DNA from: an uncultured Ruminococcus sp. | GTDB taxonomy: Bacteria; Bacillota; Clostridia; Lachnospirales; Lachnospiraceae | DNA: 38,472 bases | Direction of reading: 5' to 3' | NCBI GenBank assembly: GCA_900541505.1 | Contig: UQKK01000031.1 | Span: 1-38,472, forward strand | In this document: in pieces, positions 33,437 through 38,472 of the stretch | How positions within the stretch are numbered: the first letter of the stretch is position 1 | Layout of the letters: every line of letters starts with the position of its first letter | Made by a program: the position numbers and the translations under genes | Notes under the pieces: generated by a model | Seen by the model: the letters and a program-made list of their open reading frames with translations, nothing else | Database searches by the model: none | What the model was told of the DNA's origin: nothing

Positions 33437-34789
33437 ATGGATTATACGAAGAAAATCATATACCAGTCAAACTACTGGTACAATGATGGACTGAAGAAAG
33501 CCCAGATTCGCGATATGTCCGGGGCGGTCACCTCTCTGCGCAGGAGCCTGCAGTACAACAGGGGGAATATCGCGGCGAGGAACCTTCTGGGTCTTGTGTA
33601 TTATGGCAGGGGTGAAGTGGCGGAAGGTCTGGTGGAGTGGATTATCAGCAAGAATTTAAAGCCACGTGACAACATTGCGGATTATTTTATCAAAAAAGTG
33701 CAGAATTCCGCAAGTAAGCTGGAGGTCATCAACCAGGCAGTGAAAAAGTATAACCAGTGCTTGGTGTACTGTTCACAGAATGGTGAGGATTTGGCAGTCA
33801 TTCAGCTGAAAAAAGTCATTTCCGACCATCCCAGTTTTTTGAAAGCTTATCAACTCCTGGCGCTGCTCTATCTGCGTACAGAGCAGTATGCCAAGGCGAG
33901 ACAGGTGCTGCGCATGGCGCGGAAGCTGGATACCACGAATGAAATGACCCTGCGCTACATGCACGAGCTGATGAGCGTAAAAGGGAAAAAGAGAAAAAAG
34001 ACAGAAAAGGCAAAAAAGGGTGAGACGGTAGAATACAGCCTTGGAAACGAGACCATCATACAGCCAAAAAACTCTGCTGTGAAGGCGCTGGCGAGTCATT
34101 TTACCATAATGAACCTCCTGATGGGAGCCGCCATCGGAGCGGCAATCGTCTGGTTTTTAGTCGCGCCGGCGGTGAACCAGTCTAGGACAGAAGCGCACAA
34201 CCGAGAGACGATTGAATACAGTGAGCAGATACAGGCGCTGGAAGCTCAGGCAAGCGCATTGCAGAAGACACTGGATAACTACCGTATCGCCGAGGAAAAC
34301 GCCGAGGCGGATGCGCAGGTGGCAGTCACGACCATGGACAGCTATGAGAATTTGATGACAGCTTCCTCACAGTATGATTCGGGGAGCTACTCAGAGGATG
34401 TCATCGCGGACACATTGGTCAATATTAACAGGGATGTGCTGGGGGAAAGAGGACAGGCGAGATATGATGAGCTGACAGGCAATATTTATCCCACAGCCTG
34501 CGAGATAAAATATAGTTCCGGCAACGAATCCCTGGATGTGGCAAATTATGAGAATGCCATCACACAGCTTTCAGGGGTTGTCAGGATGGATGAATCCTAT
34601 GACAGCGGAGGGGCTCTTTTAAATCTGGGGCTTGCCTACATGAGAAACGGAGACAATGAGAATGCCGCTGTGTATTTAAACCGCGTCATAGAGCTGTTTC
34701 CGGATACGGAAAACGCGGCAGAGGCGCAGACTAATCTGGATACGATTTCCCAGCAGCAGACGGAAGAAAGTGCAGGGACAGAGGAATAA
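33437..34789 (+). CDS. TPR-repeat protein with one membrane anchor
   Basis: 450 residues. The N-terminal part (about 1-180) has tetratricopeptide repeats, such as AVTSLRRSLQYNRGNIAARN and LAVIQLKKVISDHPSFLKAY with LLALLYLRTEQYAKARQV. A Lys-rich stretch (182-195) precedes a single membrane helix (about 224-246). Next comes a coiled-coil-prone region (255-300), and further TPR-like units close the chain (about 365-440, YENAITQLSGVV and ENAAVYLNRVIELFPDTE). By the positive-inside rule the N-terminal TPRs are probably cytoplasmic and the C-terminal ones external. TPR proteins act as scaffolds. No specific partner can be named. The ATG has only a weak ribosome site (GGTGAG). Confidence 0.82.
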   Translation: MDYTKKIIYQSNYWYNDGLKKAQIRDMSGAVTSLRRSLQYNRGNIAARNLLGLVYYGRGEVAEGLVEWIISKNLKPRDNIADYFIKKVQNSASKLEVINQAVKKYNQCLVYCSQNGEDLAVIQLKKVISDHPSFLKAYQLLALLYLRTEQYAKARQVLRMARKLDTTNEMTLRYMHELMSVKGKKRKKTEKAKKGETVEYSLGNETIIQPKNSAVKALASHFTIMNLLMGAAIGAAIVWFLVAPAVNQSRTEAHNRETIEYSEQIQALEAQASALQKTLDNYRIAEENAEADAQVAVTTMDSYENLMTASSQYDSGSYSEDVIADTLVNINRDVLGERGQARYDELTGNIYPTACEIKYSSGNESLDVANYENAITQLSGVVRMDESYDSGGALLNLGLAYMRNGDNENAAVYLNRVIELFPDTENAAEAQTNLDTISQQQTEESAGTEE

Positions 34790-34850
34790 CATCCTGTAAA
34801 GACAGAGGAACACACAGAGACGCAGGAGTAAACATCCTGAAGACAGAGGA
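34788..34850 (+). repeat. Imperfect direct repeat after the TPR gene
   Basis: AACATCCTG(TA)AAGACAGAGGA recurs with about 43-base spacing (34788-34809 and 34831-34850). A third GACAGAGGAA lies at the end of the coding region (about 34776). This looks like a small local duplication reaching into the 3' end of the gene. Confidence 0.5.
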
Positions 34851-34872
34851 TAAAAGAAAGACATTACGAAAG

Positions 34873-34907
34873 AGAAGGGTACGAAGAGCAGAAGTATCCT
34901 TCTTTTT
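34873..34907 (+). terminator. Terminator of the TPR gene operon
   Basis: AGAAGGGTAC (34873-34882) pairs with GTATCCTTCT (34894-34903), with one G-U pair and an 11-base loop, then TTTT. It separates the valS-TPR block from the spoIIA operon. Confidence 0.8.
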
Positions 34908-34999
34908 ATTTGCGCGATTTGCCGGACGAGGGGCAGATATACTTGTACGAACAGAAGCGCAGCTTTTATTTAATTATGTAACCCGGAGGAGGAGTATAT

Positions 35000-35314
35000 A
35001 TGAAGTATCAGGTGCAGGAAAACTGCCTGACTATTTATCTGCCGAAAGAGGTGGACCATCACAATGCCGAGTCCATGAAAAAGGACGCGGATACTATTAT
35101 AGAAAAAAACCATATTAAATATATCATCTTTGATTTCGCGGACACAGATTTTATGGACAGTTCAGGAATCGGGGTCATTATGGGGAGATATAAGACCATT
35201 TGCCTGATTGGAGGAGAAATCTGGGCGGTACACGCGAACCAGCGGATACGGAAAATATTGACATTGTCAGGTATGACAAAAATTATGCAGATATATGAGG
35301 AGGAAAAAGCATGA
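35000..35314 (+). CDS. spoIIAA: Anti-sigma F factor antagonist SpoIIAA
   Basis: 104 residues of STAS fold. The hallmark FMDSSGIGVIMGRYK contains the serine phosphorylated by SpoIIAB (Ser54/Ser55). The unphosphorylated protein displaces sigma F from SpoIIAB in the forespore. ATG follows AGGAGGAG. It is the first gene of the spoIIA operon and overlaps spoIIAB by 4 bases. I looked for a sigma-H promoter in 34908-34990 and found no convincing match. Confidence 0.96.
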   Translation: MKYQVQENCLTIYLPKEVDHHNAESMKKDADTIIEKNHIKYIIFDFADTDFMDSSGIGVIMGRYKTICLIGGEIWAVHANQRIRKILTLSGMTKIMQIYEEEKA

Positions 35315-35766
35315 AAAACACAAATGAAATGGAGATTATTTTTGACAGCCGTTCTGCCAATGAAGCATTCGCCCGCGTGGCAGTGGCAGCTTTTATGACA
35401 CAGCTAAACCCAACGATTGAGGAGGTATCCGATGTCAAGACCGCAGTCTCGGAGGCGGTCACAAACGCCATCATCCACGGATATGAAAATGAGATACATA
35501 AGATTTCCATTGTCTGCCGGATAGAGGGCAGTGAGATGAGTGTGACAGTGAAGGATAACGGCAGGGGAATCGAAAATGTTAAGGAGGCGATGCAGCCGAT
35601 GTATACGACCAGACCGGAACTGGAGCGCTCAGGTATGGGATTTGCCTTTATGGAGGCGTTCATGGACAGTGTGGAGGTAGAGTCCGAGGTGGGATGCGGC
35701 ACAGCAGTGAAAATGAAAAAAACAATTGGAAAAGGTAGGGAGTCATGGACCACACAATCGCTTTGA
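35311..35766 (+). CDS. spoIIAB: Anti-sigma F factor and kinase SpoIIAB
   Basis: 151 residues of GHKL ATPase fold. The N-box is EAVTNAIIHGYEN (about 48-60), and the G1 box with DNGRGI (about 85-90) and the G2-type SGMGFAFMEAF follow. It binds sigma F and phosphorylates SpoIIAA. The start overlaps the spoIIAA stop (ATGA), and the end overlaps sigF by 22 bases, so all three are translationally coupled. The C-terminal extension ending WTTQSL lies within the overlap and is a few residues longer than in Bacillus. Confidence 0.95.
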   Translation: MKNTNEMEIIFDSRSANEAFARVAVAAFMTQLNPTIEEVSDVKTAVSEAVTNAIIHGYENEIHKISIVCRIEGSEMSVTVKDNGRGIENVKEAMQPMYTTRPELERSGMGFAFMEAFMDSVEVESEVGCGTAVKMKKTIGKGRESWTTQSL

Positions 35767-36461
35767 TAAAAAAATCTCACGACGGGGATAAAGAAGCGAG
35801 AGAACAGCTTGTGGAAGAAAATATCGGGCTGATTTGGTGTGTGGTGAAGCGGTTTCACGGAAGAGGGGCAGAGGCAGAAGACTTGTTCCAGATTGGCAGC
35901 ATCGGGCTTTTAAAGGCGATTGACAAATTTGACCTGTCCTATGATGTGAAATTTTCCACCTATGCGGTTCCCATGATTTCCGGTGAAATCCGGCGTTTCC
36001 TGCGGGATGACGGTATGATAAAGGTAAGCCGTTCTTTAAAAGAGCTGGCGTATAAAAGCTTTCAGGCGAGGGAAGAGCTGATGGGCATACTGGGAAGGGA
36101 GCCGACACTGGACGAACTTGCGGAGAATATGCAGGTAGAGAAAGAAGAGATTGTACAGGCGATGGAAGCTGGCGGGGAGGTGGAATCACTCTACCGTCCC
36201 ATCCACCAGAAGGAGGGCAGTGAAATCCGGCTTTTGGACAAGCTGGAAGAAAAAGAGAGAAAAGAAGAAAAAATTCTGGACACGATGCTGCTGAAACAGC
36301 TTTTGGAGACACTTGACGGACAGGAGCGCACCCTTATCTATCTGCGGTATTTCGCGGAAAAGACACAGTCTGACGTGGGGAAGATATTGGGAATCTCCCA
36401 GGTGCAGGTGTCCAGAATGGAAAAACGCATCATAGAAAACCTGCGCAGAATCGGTTCCTGA
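35745..36461 (+). CDS. sigF: Forespore RNA polymerase sigma factor SigF
   Basis: 238 residues of the sigma-70 sporulation subfamily. Region 2 has DLFQIGSIGLLKAIDKFD and YDVKFSTYAVPMISGEIRRF. Region 3 reads LGREPTLDELAENMQVEKEE. Region 4 ends with SDVGKILGISQVQVSRMEKR as the -35-recognition helix-turn-helix. Position after spoIIAA-spoIIAB makes it SigF (spoIIAC), not SigG. GGTAGGGAGTC precedes the ATG, inside spoIIAB. Confidence 0.96.
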   Translation: MDHTIALIKKSHDGDKEAREQLVEENIGLIWCVVKRFHGRGAEAEDLFQIGSIGLLKAIDKFDLSYDVKFSTYAVPMISGEIRRFLRDDGMIKVSRSLKELAYKSFQAREELMGILGREPTLDELAENMQVEKEEIVQAMEAGGEVESLYRPIHQKEGSEIRLLDKLEEKERKEEKILDTMLLKQLLETLDGQERTLIYLRYFAEKTQSDVGKILGISQVQVSRMEKRIIENLRRIGS

Positions 36462-36586
36462 CTCTGTATATTTTGCCCTGAAATCCAGATACTAAGCAAA
36501 GACGGGATGAGACAAGAGACAGTATGAAAGAAAAAGGCATGACGAAACAAAAAAACCGGATGGAAGAAAAGGACAGGTGAGAAGTG

Positions 36587-36745
36587 ATGGAAAAGGGCAG
36601 AAAACGAGTGTGGCTTTGTCTGCTGGTAATTGTGTTGGCAGCAGTGGCGACAGGAGCGGTCTACTATTACGGAAACAAAGAGATGGAGAAGGACAGCGAG
36701 GGCGTTCTGATTCGCGGAGCGGAGGTGCAGGAATATGTCATCTGA
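36587..36745 (+). CDS. 52-residue single-pass membrane protein in the spoIIA-spoVA operon
   Basis: A short basic start (MEKGRKR) is followed by one hydrophobic helix (about 8-29, WLCLLVIVLAAVATGAVYYY) and a charged tail that includes KEMEKDSEGVLIRGAEVQE. AGGTGAG lies 6 bases before the ATG. The stop overlaps the start of spoVAA by 11 bases. The tail may face outward, or the helix may be an uncleaved signal. No known family was recognised. It could be a small sporulation membrane partner of SpoVAA/SpoVAB. The alternative is that it is only a coupling ORF, with its frame serving translation of spoVAA. Confidence 0.62.
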   Translation: MEKGRKRVWLCLLVIVLAAVATGAVYYYGNKEMEKDSEGVLIRGAEVQEYVI

Positions 36746-37400
36746 GAAGACATTGTATCTGAAAGGCGACCGCAATGTGGAGGTGACAAAACCGGAGGTG
36801 ACGCTGGGAGATATCCTGTCGCTGGAATGCAGTGACAAGACGATTATCCCCAAAGTAAAGGCAATCCGGCTCTTAAAGATAAAGGAGAACAGCAGGCAGC
36901 AGCGTTTTGTCATCTCTATACTGGAGATTATCGCCTGTATCCACGAGAAATATCCTTCCCTGGAAGTCCAGAACCTGGGGGAGCAGGATATCATCGTGAC
37001 CTATGAAAAACAGAAGACGCCGGGATTTCTCTGGCATATGATAAAGACGGCGGCAGTGGTTCTGATTACGTTTTTTGGGGCGGCATTCTCCATCATGGCG
37101 TTTAACAATGATGTGGATGTGACTAAGCTTTTCGGGCAGATTTATGAGCTGGTGACCGGGAATGAGACGGATGGATTTTCCATCCTGGAGGTATCCTATT
37201 CCGTAGGTCTCACCATCGGTATCCTCGTGTTTTTCAACCATTTCGGGAAAAAACGCTTTACCGTGGACCCCACACCCATGGAAGTGCAGATGCGCCTCTA
37301 TGAAAATGATATCCAGACGACCCTCATAGAGGATTCGTCCAGAAAGGGGGACGAGCTGGATGTGGGCAGAACAGATACTACTCGCTCTCATCGGTCTTAG
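36735..37400 (+). CDS. spoVAA: Stage V sporulation protein AA
   Basis: 221 residues. A soluble N-terminal domain (1-95) begins LYLKGDRNVEVTKPEVTLGD and includes a RLLKIKENSRQQRFVISILE region. Two membrane helices follow (about 97-122 and 155-172), with a short C-terminal tail. This is the SpoVAA layout. SpoVA proteins form the forespore membrane channel that loads dipicolinic acid. GGAGGTG at 36721-36727 precedes the ATG. It overlaps both the small membrane protein and spoVAB, so translation is coupled. Confidence 0.88.
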   Translation: MSSEKTLYLKGDRNVEVTKPEVTLGDILSLECSDKTIIPKVKAIRLLKIKENSRQQRFVISILEIIACIHEKYPSLEVQNLGEQDIIVTYEKQKTPGFLWHMIKTAAVVLITFFGAAFSIMAFNNDVDVTKLFGQIYELVTGNETDGFSILEVSYSVGLTIGILVFFNHFGKKRFTVDPTPMEVQMRLYENDIQTTLIEDSSRKGDELDVGRTDTTRSHRS

Positions 37401-37776
37401 CGCGGGGATTGTCGTGGCAGGCGGATTGTTTTCCTTCATTATAGAATTGGGGGTAGTGGCAGATTTCGCGGACCGTACACATACGGCAGATAAAATCCTT
37501 CTATATGAAGACAGTGTTGCGCTGGGCGGAATCGTGGGGAATCTTTTTATTGTCTTTGGGATTCCTATCCCGTACGGCGCGTTTCTGCTTCCCATTTTCG
37601 GGCTGCTCGCCGGCATCTTCACCGGGTGCTGGGCGATGGCGCTGGCGGAAATTTTAAATGTTTTCCCGGTGTTCATCAGGAGAATCAAGATTGTAAGGTA
37701 CATTTCTTTGTTTATTATATTTATGGCGATAGGGAAAGGAGTGGGAGCCTTCCTCTTTTTCTTCCGGAGATGGTAG
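37360..37776 (+). CDS. spoVAB: Stage V sporulation protein AB
   Basis: 138 residues with about four membrane helices and little else. AGIVVAGGLFSFIIELGVV, YEDSVALGGIVGNLF and GLLAGIFTGCWAMALAEILN identify SpoVAB. The start overlaps spoVAA by 41 bases. AGAAAGGGGG precedes the ATG. It is the last gene of this operon. A terminator-like hairpin lies about 80 bases downstream. Confidence 0.9.
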   Translation: MWAEQILLALIGLSAGIVVAGGLFSFIIELGVVADFADRTHTADKILLYEDSVALGGIVGNLFIVFGIPIPYGAFLLPIFGLLAGIFTGCWAMALAEILNVFPVFIRRIKIVRYISLFIIFMAIGKGVGAFLFFFRRW

Positions 37777-37856
37777 AGTTTTATGAGCCGGACGACAGCG
37801 GTTTGCTTGCGCGGCAGCCAGATGGCAGAGGTTTGTTCCTATAGGAAACAGTGCAT

Positions 37857-37910
37857 GAAAAAGGAGAGTTCTCGTCCCGGTGTAATGGGAAAAGAGCTCT
37901 CTTTTCTATA
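37857..37910. terminator. Hairpin between convergent spoVAB and spoVAC
   Basis: The A-rich arm (about 37857-37872) pairs with the T-rich arm (about 37893-37905), with a one-base bulge. An inner CCC/GGG pairing closes the loop. T-rich flanks on both strands suit bidirectional termination. Confidence 0.65.
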
Positions 37911-37942
37911 TTATTATAGTATATTCCGGTGAGTGCCTTATC

Positions 37943-38407
37943 TTATTTCCCGGTGAGTGTCCATATCCAGTAGATGAACCCCAGAGCCCAGCTGACGACA
38001 ATTCCGTAGAGGATGACAGGTCCGGCGATGGTAAAGATTTTACAGCCGATGCCGAATACCTGTCCTTCCTTCTTATATTCAATTGCCGGCGCTGCCACGG
38101 AGTTGGCAAATCCGGTGATAGGGACAAGTGCGCCTGCGCCTCCGAATTTGGCGAGGCGGGGATATACGTTCATGCCGGTGAGAATGACACTTAGCAGAAT
38201 GAGCAGCATGGATGTCCAGCTGCTGCAGTCATCCTTGCTAAGTCCCTGCAGTTCACAGTAATTGTAGATTGCCTGCCCGACGAAGCAGATAGCGCCTCCT
38301 GTGAGAAATGCCTTTGCCATATTCAGCCATACATTGTGTACCGGGGTTTTCTTCTTGACGTACTGTTCATATTGCTTTTCCTGTTTCATTTTCTGAACAC
38401 GGTCCAT
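37943..38407 (-). CDS. spoVAC: Stage V sporulation protein AC
   Basis: 154 residues. A basic N-terminal segment (MDRVQKMKQEKQYEQYVKK) precedes about four membrane helices. KAFLTGGAICFVGQAIYNYC, NVYPRLAKFGGAGALVPITG and FANSVAAPAIEYKKEGQVFG are the SpoVAC signature. It acts in dipicolinate-calcium movement across the spore membranes and is also described as a mechanosensitive channel in Bacillus. AAGGAGG lies 7-8 bases before the ATG on the minus strand. It faces the spoVAA-spoVAB operon, so the spoVA genes are split over two convergent units. Any upstream genes, for example the start of this minus-strand operon, lie outside the window. Confidence 0.93.
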   Translation of the reverse strand: MDRVQKMKQEKQYEQYVKKKTPVHNVWLNMAKAFLTGGAICFVGQAIYNYCELQGLSKDDCSSWTSMLLILLSVILTGMNVYPRLAKFGGAGALVPITGFANSVAAPAIEYKKEGQVFGIGCKIFTIAGPVILYGIVVSWALGFIYWIWTLTGK

Positions 38408-38472
38408 TGAAAATGCCTCCTTTTTTCTACCAGTATCTGCGATAAGAGAAGAAAATATACCAGAGGGAGATG

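Noticed and set aside
34908..34999. Sigma-H promoter before spoIIAA
   Set aside because: I searched for the AGGA/GAAT elements expected of sigma-H and found no pair at proper spacing.
36524..36580. 18-codon ORF before the 52-residue membrane protein
   Set aside because: It has no ribosome site and simple Lys/Glu-rich content. There is nothing to support translation.
1..38472. CRISPR arrays, tRNA or rRNA genes, insertion sequences
   Set aside because: No evenly spaced repeat-spacer pattern, tRNA cloverleaf, rRNA segment or transposase was seen on either strand.

Overview
The window looks like the chromosome of a spore-forming Firmicute of class Clostridia, most probably Lachnospiraceae. Supporting signs are strong AGGAGG-type ribosome binding sites, a valine T-box leader, a complete spoIIA operon with spoVA genes, and Clostridia-like proteins throughout. 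No database search was run. Family names come from motif recognition and memory.

Layout. (1) 1-6360, housekeeping: the 3' end of tuf, an aldo/keto reductase with rpiB, a Cof-type HAD phosphatase on the minus strand, an FAD-dependent dehydrogenase, and glmM. (2) 6362-12530, a visibly AT-richer accessory island. It holds two tandem GntR/UTRA regulators behind a strong promoter with palindromes on it, a FrlA-like APC permease, a 645-residue fusion of a BtpA/SgcQ barrel to a xylose-isomerase-like barrel, and a PfkB-type kinase with Asn where the catalytic Asp should be. The last three genes overlap or abut. The parts list resembles the frl (fructoselysine) pathway, but no SIS-family deglycase is present and the fusion takes its place. 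This is the best candidate here for an undescribed catabolic system. (3) 12537-25313, a sugar regulon: an AraC regulator divergent from an L-arabinose/L-fucose-isomerase-like enzyme, a family-1 solute-binding protein with no signal peptide, a YesM/YesN-type two-component system whose kinase carries an extra AraC-type helix-turn-helix at its C-terminus, a rhamnose/ribose-type ABC transporter (ATPase, two permeases, lipoprotein), and an L-rhamnose mutarotase. (4) 25314-27117: a membrane-anchored glucosaminidase-domain protein and the valS leader, which has a T-box plus two extra hairpins. (5) 27118-34789: valS, an LtaS-like enzyme with a C-terminal TIG-like domain, folC, a 44-residue acidic protein, and a membrane-anchored TPR protein. 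(6) 35000-38472, sporulation: spoIIAA-spoIIAB-sigF, a 52-residue membrane protein, spoVAA-spoVAB, and a convergent spoVAC that runs toward them from the right edge.

How the parts fit. Regions 2 and 3 are self-contained uptake-plus-metabolism modules with dedicated regulators. In region 3, the kinase and response regulator are divergent from the transporter operon. Three 11-bp-spaced direct repeats lie between them and suggest where the response regulator binds. RhaM points to rhamnose or a related 6-deoxy or pentose sugar, but no sugar kinase or aldolase is present to finish the pathway. Region 6 is the usual forespore sigma-F control circuit, followed by genes for dipicolinate uptake.
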